Source: Fuerstiella sp.
GTDB lineage: Bacteria > Planctomycetota > Planctomycetia > Planctomycetales > Planctomycetaceae
Reading direction: 5' to 3'
NCBI GenBank assembly: GCA_022447185.1
Contig: JAKVAY010000008.1
Location: forward strand, 1 to 55,028
Length of the DNA: 55,028 bases
In this document: positions 9,091 through 18,619 of the stretch, one piece after another
Position numbering within the stretch: the first letter of the stretch is position 1
Layout of the letters: the number at the start of each line of letters is the position of its first letter
The notes under the pieces: generated by a model
What the model was told of the DNA's origin: nothing
The model's database searches: none
What the model saw: the letters and a program-made list of their open reading frames with translations, nothing else
Position numbers and translations under genes: made by a program

Positions 9091-9114
9091 CTTTGACGTT
9101 TACGAACGTCAAAG
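9091..9114. terminator. Perfect hairpin between convergent genes
   Basis: CTTTGACGTT (9091-9100), loop TACG, AACGTCAAAG (9105-9114): a perfect 10-bp stem with a tetraloop. It begins seven bases beyond the stop of the PP2C gene (minus strand) and about 130 bases beyond the lipoprotein gene (plus strand). No T tract follows on either strand, so it is either a factor-assisted bidirectional terminator or an RNA-stabilising 3' hairpin. Confidence 0.5.
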
Positions 9115-9121
9115 TCGAAAT

Positions 9122-10012
9122 TCAATCGACGATCAGAACGACGCAAGTGATGTTGTCTCGAGATCCTCCTTCGAGTGCCGCGTCCACTATTGTGCCGGCC
9201 ACTTCCTGCGGGTCGTCCGATGAATTGAGCAGAGTTTGAATCCTGGCGTCTTTGATTCCGTCGGTCACGCCGTCACTACACAATAAAAAACGGTCACCAG
9301 ACACTGGTGTGACCCGCTGTGCATCTGTTCCGGCCGCACCGTCTCTCGTGCCAAGGTATCGGTACAGAACATTCTTGTACCGATGATGTTCAGCCTCTTC
9401 CGGAGTGATCGTACCAGCATCAAGCAGTGCCTGCGTGAGTGAATGATCGGTTGTCTGCTGAATGAGTTTGTCGCTATGCAGTTGATAGACCCGACTGTCT
9501 CCGACACCACCGATGTAAAACTGACCTCCCACGCAAATCACAAAGACCACTGTGGTTCCCATGTTGCGTACCGACGGGTCGAGTTCACTGAGGGCCATGA
9601 TTTCTGAATTGGCATAGTCGATGGCTGCGTCGATTGACTCAACGATCGTGCTCGACTTCCCGGTGTCAAAGCTCAGTCTGTTCTCCAGTTGCTGGGAAAT
9701 CAGTTCGATTGCGAGTTGACTGGCCTTTTCCCCGGCATTTTGGCCACCCATACCGTCGGCAATAATGAAGTATCGCGACGACTCGTCCACAACGACGCTG
9801 TCTTCATTATTCTCACGGAAGTTGCCGGTGATACTGACATGTCCGGACCGGATAGAAACCATGTGAGTGCCTGTACAGCGATCTGAGCCGGGAAGATATC
9901 TTTCGAAACGAAACAACATTGCTTTGATTCGCTGTGGTTTCAACTGGTGCGAAGAGTTGCACACATCACAGCGGGTTGCCGGCTCGATGTCCGCAAAGCG
10001 TACCAAACACAT
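9122..10012 (-). CDS. PP2C-family serine/threonine protein phosphatase
   Basis: A metal-dependent phosphatase with the PP2C/SpoIIE signature motifs in order: [55 protein letters not shown] and [12 protein letters not shown]. The aspartates in these motifs bind the two Mn or Mg ions. Such proteins reverse Ser/Thr kinases, which are abundant in planctomycetes; no kinase lies in the window. The start is uncertain: the ATG at 10012 overlaps the upstream PIG-L gene by 47 bases and adds a CDVC-containing leader, while ATGs at 9919 and 9862 give compact proteins starting at the domain. None has a clear ribosome site, and translational coupling to the upstream gene is plausible. Confidence 0.88.
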   Translation of the reverse strand: MCLVRFADIEPATRCDVCNSSHQLKPQRIKAMLFRFERYLPGSDRCTGTHMVSIRSGHVSITGNFRENNEDSVVVDESSRYFIIADGMGGQNAGEKASQLAIELISQQLENRLSFDTGKSSTIVESIDAAIDYANSEIMALSELDPSVRNMGTTVVFVICVGGQFYIGGVGDSRVYQLHSDKLIQQTTDHSLTQALLDAGTITPEEAEHHRYKNVLYRYLGTRDGAAGTDAQRVTPVSGDRFLLCSDGVTDGIKDARIQTLLNSSDDPQEVAGTIVDAALEGGSRDNITCVVLIVD

Positions 10013-10733
10013 CTGTCAGCCCAAGAGTTGTCGCACAAATCAGCATTTCACCTGCGTCGAATCCTGCTGATGTACCACACAATCGATTTTGGCTTTCCAC
10101 GAGTCGAAACACCCGATCTTTTTCGGGTGGAAATTGAGTTTTGTAGCAGCGGATTGCTTCGAGTTTGCTGTCGAGTGTGTCTGAAATATCTGACACGAAC
10201 TGACCCCCACCGTCCGGCAGGCTGAAATTCTGCAATCCCAAAGGATACCAAACCTGCCGCTGAATTCGATGAACCGGCAGGTGTTCAAAGGTCTCATCCC
10301 ATTTTGTCAGCCGCGAATAGAATACAGCAGCATCCGTTATCTGCATGGCCTGCCAATGATCCGGAGATGCCATTGGAGTTTTGTCGGCGATTCCCAAAAC
10401 CAGCTGGGGCCGGAATCGACGAAACACCTTTGCCAGTTCCACACGAGATTCGAATGAATCGAACAGTCGGCGATTGGCGAGCGGCAGGGTCTCTCGCACC
10501 TGGACTCCCAGTACCTTCGCCGCCGCGGCCGCCTCCTGAAGTCGGACGGCGGGTCCCGGACTGAGGGGAGTTGGTTCGCCATCGGTGAGATCTACGATTC
10601 CGACACGCAGTCCCTGCCTGACCATTCGGGCCAGCGTGCCTCCGCAGGCAATCTCCACGTCATCCGGATGAGCACCAACGGCGATTACGTCCAGAGGCTC
10701 AGGCAAATCGTGTGTGGCGTCTGCCGTCATCAT
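9966..10733 (-). CDS. PIG-L family N-acetyl-hexosamine deacetylase-like protein
   Basis: A zinc-dependent deacetylase fold. The AHPDDVEI motif provides the first zinc ligands and the general base; SPDHWQAM carries the later histidine. Family members remove acetyl groups from GlcNAc linked to inositol, malate or lipids (PIG-L, MshB, BshB1). The length of 255 residues fits the BshB1-like branch, and the [10 protein letters not shown] and [15 protein letters not shown] segments are typical. A role in bacillithiol-like thiol synthesis is possible but no partner glycosyltransferase or ligase is near. Start at the ATG of MMTAD at 10733; a longer frame begins at 10769. It overlaps the PP2C gene's longest frame. 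Confidence 0.85.
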   Translation of the reverse strand: MMTADATHDLPEPLDVIAVGAHPDDVEIACGGTLARMVRQGLRVGIVDLTDGEPTPLSPGPAVRLQEAAAAAKVLGVQVRETLPLANRRLFDSFESRVELAKVFRRFRPQLVLGIADKTPMASPDHWQAMQITDAAVFYSRLTKWDETFEHLPVHRIQRQVWYPLGLQNFSLPDGGGQFVSDISDTLDSKLEAIRCYKTQFPPEKDRVFRLVESQNRLCGTSAGFDAGEMLICATTLGLTDVFGTLCGHRAGNPL

Positions 10734-10966
10734 GTTGTCCGTGTAGAATTCGGGTGGTGAGCTCAGCAAGCATCATTGCGGAGCGACCAACAGGATGCAA
10801 ACAGAGACAGAAACGTCTGCTCTGTTCCGTCACACTCGATTCGGCGAAATCCGCTGAATTCTCACCAGGCCGAACGACGGGAACCGGCATTTGAGAATGA
10901 TGATTCGGCAGCTTCTGCAGTTGTTGGTCGTGTGGTTCGATCGAACTTCATGGAATCGTGTGCGGG

Positions 10967-11013
10967 ATCGCCGATTTGACTCAAATGCGTGTTTGTACGC
11001 ACGTCTCGGCGAT
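10967..11013. repeat. Nested inverted repeat overlapping a promoter
   Basis: ATCGCCGA (10967-10974) pairs exactly with TCGGCGAT (11006-11013); inside lies a second pair TGCGT and ACGCA flanking GTTTGT. The outer arms bracket the predicted -35 of the OmpA lipoprotein gene and the right arm abuts its -10, the usual position of a repressor operator or of a structured 5' end. Confidence 0.4.
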
Positions 11014-11020
11014 TTATAAG
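10993..11020 (+). promoter_or_regulatory. Predicted sigma-70 type promoter of the OmpA lipoprotein gene
   Basis: TTGTAC at 10993-10998 and TATAAG at 11015-11020 are separated by 16 bases. Transcription would begin near 11027, about 80 bases before the ATG at 11108. The match is moderate (four and five of six bases). Confidence 0.4.
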
Positions 11021-11107
11021 CCGTGACCTTCCTGGTTCGACTCGCGCTCTGTTCACGATCGCAAATCGAATCGAATTCGACCGATCCCAGGTATCCGAGT
11101 CACCTCC

Positions 11108-11896
11108 ATGCTCTGTCGATTTCTTAATGTCCTGACCATCCCTGCTCTGCTAAGCGTTTCCGGATGTGCTCTTCCGCACCTCTATGTGCCCGCTGAAGAG
11201 CTGGCAATGTGTCAACTCAAATCCCACGAACTCTTTGCGCAAACGCAGGAACTGCTGGCCGCACAGGCAAACGCCCGTGAAATGATCTCAGGACTGCACT
11301 CCGAACAACAGGCGCTAAATCAGAGACTCAGCACTGCCAATGAACGTGTTGAGAATTTGTTGACGGAAAGAGCTGAACTCATTGATCGTTACGCCGATTC
11401 CATGCAGTCCCCGCATGATGAATCGATTCTCACGCAATTCAGCAGTGAGGTCCCTGGATTTGAATTCGACCCAGTTACCGGGCTCTACAAATTCATCAGC
11501 GACGTTCAGTTCGATCTTGGCAAAGCGATTCTTCGGCCTGAAATGATGCCTGTTCTGAACGAATTCGTGGCTGCAGTGAACAGCTCCGGTGCGGAAGGTA
11601 ATCGAATTCTCATCGTCGGCCATACCGATGATTTGCGCATAGCGAGGGGTGCGACCGCATCGAAGCATGCCACCAACTGGCATTTGTCAACAAATCGGGC
11701 GGACGCAGTCATCATGCAGCTGATCCGGCTGGGCGTTGATGAACAACGCATGGCAGCCATGGGTTACAGCAGGTTTCAGCCACTGGAAGCTTCTACCGAT
11801 GAGGGTGCACGACAGCGGAATCGTCGGGTTGAACTGTACCTAGTACCTTCGGGGGGCCAGGTGGCTCAATGGGACCCCGTGAGAGCACTTCATTAG
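11108..11896 (+). CDS. OmpA-family peptidoglycan-binding lipoprotein
   Basis: A 262-residue lipoprotein: hydrophobic start MLCRFLNVLTIPALLSV with a lipobox ending SGC (Cys20), a helical heptad-like stretch at about residues 35-100 (AQTQELLAAQANAREM and onward) likely forming a coiled coil, and a C-terminal OmpA domain. The latter shows FDLGKAILRPEM, LIVGHTDD and the RADAVIMQL, GYSRFQPL and RQRNRRVEL segments; the conserved D and R contact meso-diaminopimelate in known members. This architecture (lipid anchor, coiled coil, OmpA) fits tethering of a membrane to the cell wall. Planctomycetes do make peptidoglycan, consistent with this. It has its own predicted promoter with a palindrome. Confidence 0.9.
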   Translation: MLCRFLNVLTIPALLSVSGCALPHLYVPAEELAMCQLKSHELFAQTQELLAAQANAREMISGLHSEQQALNQRLSTANERVENLLTERAELIDRYADSMQSPHDESILTQFSSEVPGFEFDPVTGLYKFISDVQFDLGKAILRPEMMPVLNEFVAAVNSSGAEGNRILIVGHTDDLRIARGATASKHATNWHLSTNRADAVIMQLIRLGVDEQRMAAMGYSRFQPLEASTDEGARQRNRRVELYLVPSGGQVAQWDPVRALH

Positions 11897-12049
11897 ACGT
11901 TAGAGAGATTGTTGCTCAGTTGGCACACGATGCTCTGAATTCGACTGAGCGTTGCCTGTTTTCGCTATCGTAAATTGCGGATGCCCAACCAAGGTATCGC
12001 GACACATGCTTTCGTCCCACCGTCAGATTTGACGCCGTACCTGACCGGG

Positions 12050-13510
12050 TCAACGAAGGGATTCCACGGCGGCTGCGAGTTGCAGCAAACGTAATTCGTC
12101 AAACAACGGTGCCTGAAACTGAATTGCAAGCGGCAGGCCCGATGGGGAAACACCTGTCGGGACAGAAATCCCGGGGATACCCGACAGGTTGGCACTGATC
12201 GTGTAAATGTCGTTCAGGTACATAGCCAGCGGGTCGTTCGCTTTATCTCCAATCGGAAATGCCGGAGTTGGACTCACAGGACCGGCAATGACGTCAACGT
12301 TGTCGAATGCTTGATCATAGTCTTCACGAATGCGGCGACGGACCCTGAGTGCCTTGAGATAATATGCATCGTAGTAGCCGGCCGACAATGCGTACGTGCC
12401 GAGCATAATTCGTCGTTTAACCTCTGGTCCAAAGCCTTCACCTCTGCTGCGACAATAGACGTCAACCAGATCGTCGTACTGTTCGGATCGATGTCCGTAG
12501 TGAATTCCGTCGTACCGTGCCAGGTTACTGGATGCTTCACTTGGTGCAATGAGATAGTAGGTGGCGACACTGTACTTAGCGTGCGGTAGTGTGACCCTGT
12601 GGACGGTGGCGCCCAGCTCCTGCAGCGCATCAATCGTTGACGTTACAGAATTTGCGACATCGGAATTCAACCCTTTTCCAAAATGTTCGTCGACGATTCC
12701 AATCCGCATTCCCTGAATTGATGCCCTGAAGTTTTCCGAATACGCAGGAATATCCCGCTGCAGCGATGTCGAATCCCGGGTGTCATGTCCCGCAATTGCC
12801 TGAAGCACGAGCGATGCTCCGGCCGCGTCTCTTGCAAACGGACCGATCTGATCCAGCGAGCTTGCAAACGCTACCAGTCCGAAACGGGAGACACGACCGT
12901 AAGTCGGCTTTAAGCCGACGCAGCCGCAGAACGCTGCGGGTTGGCGGATGGAACCTCCCGTATCCGAGCCGAGTGTCAAAGGAACCATACCTGACGCTAC
13001 GGCGACTGCCGACCCTCCACTGGATCCTCCGGCGCTGTGATCGGGATTCGCCGGATTTCGCGAAGGGCCATAGATCGACGTTTCCGTCGATGACCCCATG
13101 GCAAATTCATCCATATTGGTCGTACCGACAATGATACCATCTTCAGCTTTGATTCGTTCCACCACATGGGCATCGTACGGTGGTCGATAGTTTGCCAGCA
13201 TCCGGCTGCCGCATGTCGTGGGCTTCCCGGTGCGGCACATATTGTCTTTGATGCCCAATGGCAGACCAGCCAGCAGCCCTAAAGGCTCACCAGCGGCGCG
13301 CCGAGTATCAATTTGATCAGCGAGCTCAAGAGCGTATCCCTCATCGACGCTTACAAAGGCATTCAATGTCGGGTTTTGCAGATGAATCTGCTCCAGGCAT
13401 GATTCGACCAGACGACGAGACGTCAGATCGCCGTTACTGAGGCTGCTCAGTAACTCTGTTGTCGAGTGGGATAAAACAGGACTTGTGACCATGGGATGAT
13501 TGTCCGTCAC
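12050..13510 (-). CDS. gatA: Asp-tRNA(Asn)/Glu-tRNA(Gln) amidotransferase subunit A
   Basis: The glutaminase/amidase subunit of GatCAB, which converts Glu-tRNA(Gln) or Asp-tRNA(Asn) to the amidated form. The amidase signature is complete: Lys88 in GLPLGIKDN, the [14 protein letters not shown] loop around Ser163-164, and the acylating Ser187 in [12 protein letters not shown]. The length of about 485 residues is normal. The long form uses GTG at 13510; ATG at 13492 is an alternative six codons in. It lies 15 bases after gatC, forming a two-gene unit. The third subunit gene gatB is not in the window, so the complex is split over loci. Confidence 0.96.
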   Translation of the reverse strand: MTDNHPMVTSPVLSHSTTELLSSLSNGDLTSRRLVESCLEQIHLQNPTLNAFVSVDEGYALELADQIDTRRAAGEPLGLLAGLPLGIKDNMCRTGKPTTCGSRMLANYRPPYDAHVVERIKAEDGIIVGTTNMDEFAMGSSTETSIYGPSRNPANPDHSAGGSSGGSAVAVASGMVPLTLGSDTGGSIRQPAAFCGCVGLKPTYGRVSRFGLVAFASSLDQIGPFARDAAGASLVLQAIAGHDTRDSTSLQRDIPAYSENFRASIQGMRIGIVDEHFGKGLNSDVANSVTSTIDALQELGATVHRVTLPHAKYSVATYYLIAPSEASSNLARYDGIHYGHRSEQYDDLVDVYCRSRGEGFGPEVKRRIMLGTYALSAGYYDAYYLKALRVRRRIREDYDQAFDNVDVIAGPVSPTPAFPIGDKANDPLAMYLNDIYTISANLSGIPGISVPTGVSPSGLPLAIQFQAPLFDELRLLQLAAAVESLR

Positions 13511-13525
13511 GAACGACCGGATGGG

Positions 13526-13819
13526 TCAGGCGTCTTTCTGGTCAAGGATCTGTGGGACCATAAAGAACCGGCCATCCGTTTGTGGGGCGTTTGCAAGGGC
13601 CGCGTCGCGTGTCAGCGATTCGCCCTGAGTGTCCTCTCGAAAGACATTGGAGGCGTCGACAGCGTGAGGCATTGGTTCCGTCCCCTCAAGATCCAATTCT
13701 TCCAGTGTTGCCACGTAACTCAGAATCTCGGTCAGCTGTCTGCCGAATTCGCCGATTTCCTGATCATTTAGCGAAAGTCTGGCCAGCGAAGCAACTTTAA
13801 GGACTTCGTCGCGTTCCAT
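13526..13819 (-). CDS. gatC: Asp-tRNA(Asn)/Glu-tRNA(Gln) amidotransferase subunit C
   Basis: A 97-residue protein starting at the ATG at 13819 (MERDEVLKVASLARL), the normal GatC beginning; a longer frame to 13876 adds residues absent from the family. Conserved GatC pattern: LARLSLNDQEI, FGRQLTEILSYVATLEELD, the acidic EGTEPMPHAV and the late FFMVPQIL. GatC wraps around GatA and stabilises its contact with GatB. It is directly upstream of gatA on the minus strand. Confidence 0.95.
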   Translation of the reverse strand: MERDEVLKVASLARLSLNDQEIGEFGRQLTEILSYVATLEELDLEGTEPMPHAVDASNVFREDTQGESLTRDAALANAPQTDGRFFMVPQILDQKDA

Positions 13820-14241
13820 TGATCTGTTTTCTATGGAAAATTGAGGCAGCTGACTGCCCCAAGTGGGTCTCGGCATCTAACTAATGGGGTGTCGGAAACG
13901 GCACCAAACATTCGTTTCCATGCTGTGCCGAATTGGCAGTACTTGCCTCTGAGAGTTCCTGAACACGTTTATGACGGAATGTTTCGTTTGCGGCACAAGT
14001 CTTGTCGTCTCGGTCTTCGATTTCAAGCAACTGCGGTCCGGACCGATGACACGGCTCGGACGTCATCACATGCCGGTTCATGGATATGTTCTGTGCAATC
14101 GTTGGGAATCCAGACTGAAATCGAAAACCCTTCTGCACCACGTCACGATATCTCTGGTAGGATCCCGCACCTTCCGAACTCAGCATCTGCCTGGGATAAT
14201 CTCGGGATTCACCCGCCTGCATTTCAACGACATTCATCGTT
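13820..14241. other. Divergent gap upstream of gatC and typA
   Basis: About 420 bases. An inverted repeat GGAAACG (13894-13900) and CGTTTCC (13913-13919) lies near the gatC side. A weak TTCCGA plus GATAAT pair (14172-14177 and 14195-14200) with 17-base spacing could be a typA promoter. No RNA gene or credible small protein was recognised. Confidence 0.35.
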
Positions 14242-16095
14242 ATGTCCGTTTCTCCAAAGACAGCTGTGTCTTCACATTCTTCGACAACTCGTCGGGATGA
14301 CATTCGAAATATCGCAATAATCGCGCACGTGGACCATGGCAAGACTTCACTCGTCGACTGCCTGATCCATCAAAGCGGAATGTTCCGAGACAATCAAAAG
14401 CAGCAGGAATGCATTCTGGATTCGAATGAACTTGAGCGTGAACGTGGCATCACTATTCTCGCCAAGAATATCGCAATGATGTATGAAGGCGTACGAGTCA
14501 ACATTATTGACACACCAGGACACGCCGACTTCGGTGGCGAAGTCGAACGTGTGCTCCAGATGGCAGATGGCGCCCTGCTGCTCGTCGATGCCTTTGAAGG
14601 ACCCCGGCCTCAGACCCGCTATGTATTGGGGAAAGCGCTGGAACGCGGTCTGCAGCTGATGGTAGTCATCAACAAGATTGACCGTCCCGATTGCCGTCCG
14701 GAAGAAGTCCTGTCAGAAACATTTGATCTACTCGTTGAATTGGGTGCTGACGACGAAACGCTTGATTTTCCATATATCTTTACCAGCGCCCGGGCAGGCT
14801 ACGCCGTGCTGGATCCTGCAAAACGCGAGGGCGATATTCGGCCATTACTGGATATGGTACTCGCAAAGATTCCGGGACCGATTGTGCGTCCGAACGATGA
14901 TTTTCAGCTGATGGTAACATCGCTCGACTGGTCGGAATACGTAGGCAGAATTGCCACCGGACGTATTGTTGCCGGCACCGTACGTACTGGTCAGCAGATC
15001 GCACTGATTCGAGCGGATGGTTCCATTGAACAGGCAAAGCTTGATCAGGTACAGCTGTTCAACAATCTTGGTCGTGCAGACGCAGAAAGTGCGTCTGCCG
15101 GGGATATCGTTGCGCTGATCGGGCTGCCGGATCCGGAAATTGGTGATACGGTCGCTCATCGTGAAAATCCGGTTGCGCTCAGTCGTATTGAGGTCGATGA
15201 ACCAACGCTGTCCATGACATTCACTATCAACAGTTCACCGTTGGCAGGTCAGCATGGTAAGTACGTGACCAGCCGTAATCTGCGCGAACGGCTTCAGCGT
15301 GAGCTGCGATCCAATGTCGCGCTGAGAATAGAAGAAACCAGTGACAAGGATTCATTTCGTGTTGCTGGACGAGGTATCCTGCATCTGTCCGTACTCATAG
15401 AGACAATGCGACGCGAAGGCTATGAACTGTCGGTTGGAAAACCGGAAGTGATTGTTCGGGAAATCGAGGGTAGAAAATGTGAGCCCTGGGAATCGCTGGT
15501 TATCGATGTGCCGACCGGTGATGTGGGTCCTGTGATGGAACTGGTTGGTGGACGTCGTGGTCAGCCGACCGAAATGAACGCGACCGGAACCGGGTTGACT
15601 CATCTGGAGTTTCTGATTCCGGCGCGGGGACTGATTGGTCTCAGGACACGTCTCCTGAATGCGACACGCGGTGAAGCCGTCATACATCACCGGTTTCATG
15701 ACTATCGGCCCGTCGACTGTGATATTCCGGGTCGTCAGAACGGTGTACTGGTTTCGCAGGTGCCCGGCACCGCTGTAGGATATGCGTTATGGAAACTTCA
15801 GGAACGCGCGGAGATGTTCGTTAACCCGGGCGACGACGTCTATGAAGGCATGATTGTCGGGGAAAACAGCCGTGATAATGACATGGTTGTCAATCCGGTA
15901 CGTGAAAAAAAACTGACCAATGTGCGATCATCGGGAGCTGATGATGCGATTGTGCTTAAGCCACCACGAGTCATGTCCCTCGAAGCTGCGTTGGAATACA
16001 TTGAGTGGGATGAATACGTAGAAATCACGCCACAGGTCATTCGACTGCGAAAAATTCGGTTAACGGAAAACGCACGCAAACGGCATCGGAGATAG
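14242..16095 (+). CDS. typA: Ribosome-associated translational GTPase TypA/BipA
   Basis: A 617-residue GTPase of the EF-G class that binds the ribosome and supports 50S assembly and stress adaptation. All GTP motifs are present: AHVDHGKT (G1), ERERGITI (G2), DTPGHADF (G3), NKID (G4) and TSARAG (G5). The TypA-specific C-terminal region follows, with [25 protein letters not shown] and the [12 protein letters not shown] segment. Length matches the family (about 600-615). The first 20 residues ([18 protein letters not shown]) are a nonconserved extension, and no clear Shine-Dalgarno precedes the ATG. It is monocistronic, divergent from gatC. Confidence 0.97.
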   Translation: MSVSPKTAVSSHSSTTRRDDIRNIAIIAHVDHGKTSLVDCLIHQSGMFRDNQKQQECILDSNELERERGITILAKNIAMMYEGVRVNIIDTPGHADFGGEVERVLQMADGALLLVDAFEGPRPQTRYVLGKALERGLQLMVVINKIDRPDCRPEEVLSETFDLLVELGADDETLDFPYIFTSARAGYAVLDPAKREGDIRPLLDMVLAKIPGPIVRPNDDFQLMVTSLDWSEYVGRIATGRIVAGTVRTGQQIALIRADGSIEQAKLDQVQLFNNLGRADAESASAGDIVALIGLPDPEIGDTVAHRENPVALSRIEVDEPTLSMTFTINSSPLAGQHGKYVTSRNLRERLQRELRSNVALRIEETSDKDSFRVAGRGILHLSVLIETMRREGYELSVGKPEVIVREIEGRKCEPWESLVIDVPTGDVGPVMELVGGRRGQPTEMNATGTGLTHLEFLIPARGLIGLRTRLLNATRGEAVIHHRFHDYRPVDCDIPGRQNGVLVSQVPGTAVGYALWKLQERAEMFVNPGDDVYEGMIVGENSRDNDMVVNPVREKKLTNVRSSGADDAIVLKPPRVMSLEAALEYIEWDEYVEITPQVIRLRKIRLTENARKRHRR

Positions 16096-16210
16096 CAGCG
16101 ATGTTGCATTGTCGATGGTCATAAAACGAATCCTGAAAGACTCGGTCATGGGTTGGTGAATGCAGGGCACGCAGACGCGCAATCTCACAATGGACTCGGG
16201 CACTGATGCT

Positions 16211-17995
16211 CTAGTCGCTTTCCACGAGTACCAGCGGGGCGACTTCGCCCGACTTTCGCACACGTCCGTAAACTGTTTCGTTCATCGTGTGCAGTCCCAT
16301 CACGGCTCGTGGTCCGTCTCCGGCGCGGAGACTTCGGTAAATCAATAACTGCTGTTTACCGATCCGCACACGAAAACCGGCAGCATTCCGATCGTGGAGA
16401 ACGGTTCGAGCTTCGGTCACAGTCAGGCGGTTCCAGTCAGCATCGAGTGCCTGTCGTTCGGGATGCCAGTCCAGAATCAGTGGCATCGTTGCACCGCCGA
16501 GACCCTCCGTTTCGGCCAGCAGCATCCCGTCTGTTGTTTCGCAGCGACCGACCGTGTGCTGCACTTTGTCGTCTTCGAGCCAGGCAGGGATTACTCGGGT
16601 TGAGACACAGTCCGCATGCACCGCGATTTCCCGGGTGATCGAATTCGTGACGGCAAGAGGACTGGAAGCCAGGGGCAATTGATTCTTTAGCCGGACTGTC
16701 GACTCTGCGTGATCCGTAGTCACGCTTTCGCATACGACGCCGATTCGATCCCGCAGTGCCAGCATCACATGCCGCACGACGTGTACTGAGTCAGATGGGT
16801 CTGCTTCCAGTTCGACGAATGCCGCTTCTTCGTCACTGAACCAACAACTACATTTCCAGCCTTCAATTGGTCCCATGATATCATCATCCACTGTCAGCTC
16901 GCTTGACCAGACACCCGACAGCAGAGGAGTGCTCAGCACAGCCAGATGAATAGAAGGTTCCGGTCGATCCCAGTTCACGATGCAAACATCAGAATCGATT
17001 TGCAGCCCGGATCGCATGATGGCGGATTCCGCCCAGTCAGACTGATTGCTCGTTGTCAGCTGTCGTTTCCGTTTCTTCGCAGAACTCCTTCGACGTTTGC
17101 CCTGAAGATGTGAACGAACAAGTGACGCGAATGGTGACGATTCACGTATTCCCACTGCCCGAATGCCATGTTCCACAATGTCTGCAGCTGAACGATCCAC
17201 GTTACTCAATTCTCGTGGTGGTCTGCTCACCAGGCCTGTCTGCACAAGTAGTGTGGTACATGCCCTCACCGTATCGGCGAGCCTGTGTGTGTCTTTGGAT
17301 CTCAACCATGTTCTTCGGAATGCGGATCCCCAGTGTGAAGATCGAACCAGTGGCGCCAGCCAGGTGTCTGCGGATGATATCAGTGTGGCATGCAGCATGC
17401 CGTCAGAATCTGTCCCGGCATCGAGACCCTGTCTGAGTACCTTGACTGCCACTTTAAATCGAGCTGTCTGTCCCTGAAGGTCGCCAAGTACCAGACTGAG
17501 TAACAGAGGAAGTTCACCGTCGCAAATCAATGTCTGAATCAACTGCTGATGCTCGTCTCCTGCGTTTGAGTCGGGACTGATTTCCTCCACATGGCTTAAT
17601 GCAGTGTACAACGCAGCATAATCGGATTTGTTCATATCACGTCCGTGACGAACAAGTGTGTCGATACCGGTCAGAATCACCAGCGGGCGAAATTCGCCCG
17701 CTGTAAGTGCCTCTGCTGCCGAAGACCGAGCGGCTCGTCGCTCTCTTCCGGTGCCCCGAAGCAACCGTTTCAATTTGTGGTCCGCCGGGGAGGACGCTAA
17801 TTCTTCGGCAGACCAGAGAATTGACGACTCTCCCGAGGATATTGATTTTTCAAGGCGTTTTCGCGCGGTACGATGTTGTTTCGTCATCGCCTGTTGAAAC
17901 TCGGTCGTCTGTCCACGGCGTGCCGCCTTTTTGAGCGGCGAGGCAGATCCTCCACGAAATTTGAGGCCCGTCAATGGGTTTGTATGTGTCTTCAT
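16211..17995 (-). CDS. Hypothetical protein, possibly planctomycete-specific
   Basis: A 594-residue protein with no recognised domain. The N-terminus is very basic (TARKRLEKS, RRAARSSA). Residues about 95-280 look like a run of helices with repeat-like leucine patterns, followed by a basic patch GKRRRSSAKKRKRQL near residue 310, then a mixed alpha/beta C-terminal half containing WKCSCWFSDEEAAFVELEAD and ending with a short strand TVYGRVRKSG. There is no signal peptide or membrane segment, so it is probably cytoplasmic. Start at the ATG at 17993-17995. It converges with typA and is divergent from moaC; the gap to moaC contains repeated ACCTG/GATTT sites. No function is proposed. Confidence 0.7.
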   Translation of the reverse strand: MKTHTNPLTGLKFRGGSASPLKKAARRGQTTEFQQAMTKQHRTARKRLEKSISSGESSILWSAEELASSPADHKLKRLLRGTGRERRAARSSAAEALTAGEFRPLVILTGIDTLVRHGRDMNKSDYAALYTALSHVEEISPDSNAGDEHQQLIQTLICDGELPLLLSLVLGDLQGQTARFKVAVKVLRQGLDAGTDSDGMLHATLISSADTWLAPLVRSSHWGSAFRRTWLRSKDTHRLADTVRACTTLLVQTGLVSRPPRELSNVDRSAADIVEHGIRAVGIRESSPFASLVRSHLQGKRRRSSAKKRKRQLTTSNQSDWAESAIMRSGLQIDSDVCIVNWDRPEPSIHLAVLSTPLLSGVWSSELTVDDDIMGPIEGWKCSCWFSDEEAAFVELEADPSDSVHVVRHVMLALRDRIGVVCESVTTDHAESTVRLKNQLPLASSPLAVTNSITREIAVHADCVSTRVIPAWLEDDKVQHTVGRCETTDGMLLAETEGLGGATMPLILDWHPERQALDADWNRLTVTEARTVLHDRNAAGFRVRIGKQQLLIYRSLRAGDGPRAVMGLHTMNETVYGRVRKSGEVAPLVLVESD

Positions 17996-17997
17996 AG

Positions 17998-18042
17998 ACC
18001 TGATTTACCTGTTGATTTGATCAGGAGACCTGTGATTTGATC
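17998..18042. repeat. Imperfect tandem repeats in the divergent gap before moaC
   Basis: ACCTGTTGATTTGATC (18007-18022) and ACCTGTGATTTGATC (18028-18042) differ by one inserted base; a third partial copy ACCTGATTT begins at 17998. Start-to-start spacing of the full copies is 21 bases, about two helical turns, which suits a protein binding on one face of DNA. Confidence 0.45.
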
Positions 18043-18127
18043 CAGCGAAATCAGAATAGCGAAACGATGCGGGTGAAACAAAGCCCCTCATCCGGACGTT
18101 TGCACTTCTTCTGTCTGGCAATGATCG

Positions 18128-18619
18128 ATGAATGAACTAAGTCATTTTGACGAAAAGGGAGCCAGCCGTATGGTCGATGTCAGCGGAAAAGCAGTCAGCG
18201 ATCGTCGAGCAAAGGCTGAAGGTTTTGTGTTAATGCAGGTGGAGACTTTGAGGACTGTGCAACAGAAGGAGATTTCGAAAGGCGACGTTCTGGAAGTGGC
18301 CCGACTGGCGGGGATCATGGCGACCAAACGAACGGATGAACTGATTCCGCTGTGCCATTCTCTGGGTCTGGACTCCGCCCGTGTCGAATTTTCGTTTCCC
18401 GACGATAATCGATTGAGGATCGAAGCGGAGATTCGGTCCTCAGGCCGTACAGGTGTCGAAATGGAAGCGTTAGCGGCAGTCAGCATTGCTGCGCTGACTA
18501 TTTACGACATGTGCAAGGCCATTGATCGAGCGATGGAGATTCAGGATATTCGATTATTGGAAAAAGAGGGGGGAAGGAGTGGACATTACCTGCGACAGCC
18601 TGCTGAAGGTGAGTCATGA
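18128..18619 (+). CDS. moaC: Cyclic pyranopterin monophosphate synthase
   Basis: A 163-residue enzyme that makes cyclic pyranopterin monophosphate, an early step of molybdenum cofactor synthesis after MoaA. Diagnostic segments: [14 protein letters not shown], the [15 protein letters not shown] motif with its conserved His, the [26 protein letters not shown] helix regions and the [23 protein letters not shown] ending with the catalytic lysine and aspartate. Length is normal. The stop overlaps the start of the polyprenyl synthase as ATGA at 18616-18619, so the two are probably translated together. No other molybdopterin gene is in the window. Confidence 0.96.
   Translation: MNELSHFDEKGASRMVDVSGKAVSDRRAKAEGFVLMQVETLRTVQQKEISKGDVLEVARLAGIMATKRTDELIPLCHSLGLDSARVEFSFPDDNRLRIEAEIRSSGRTGVEMEALAAVSIAALTIYDMCKAIDRAMEIQDIRLLEKEGGRSGHYLRQPAEGES

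Larger units (their letters stand above)
10734..11107. other. Divergent gap with promoter and palindrome
   Basis: About 370 bases between the PIG-L gene (leftward) and the OmpA lipoprotein gene (rightward). The right third holds the predicted promoter and palindrome described separately. A GGTTCGACTC near 11034 looks like a tRNA T-loop but the flanks cannot pair as a T arm. Nothing else was recognised. Confidence 0.4.

Noticed and set aside
11031..11045. GGTTCGACTC resembling a tRNA T-loop
   Set aside because: The flanking bases do not form a T stem and no acceptor or anticodon arm is present.
13881..14342. Minus-strand 153-codon frame across the typA start
   Set aside because: Overlaps the conserved typA N-terminus and shows no protein-like motifs.
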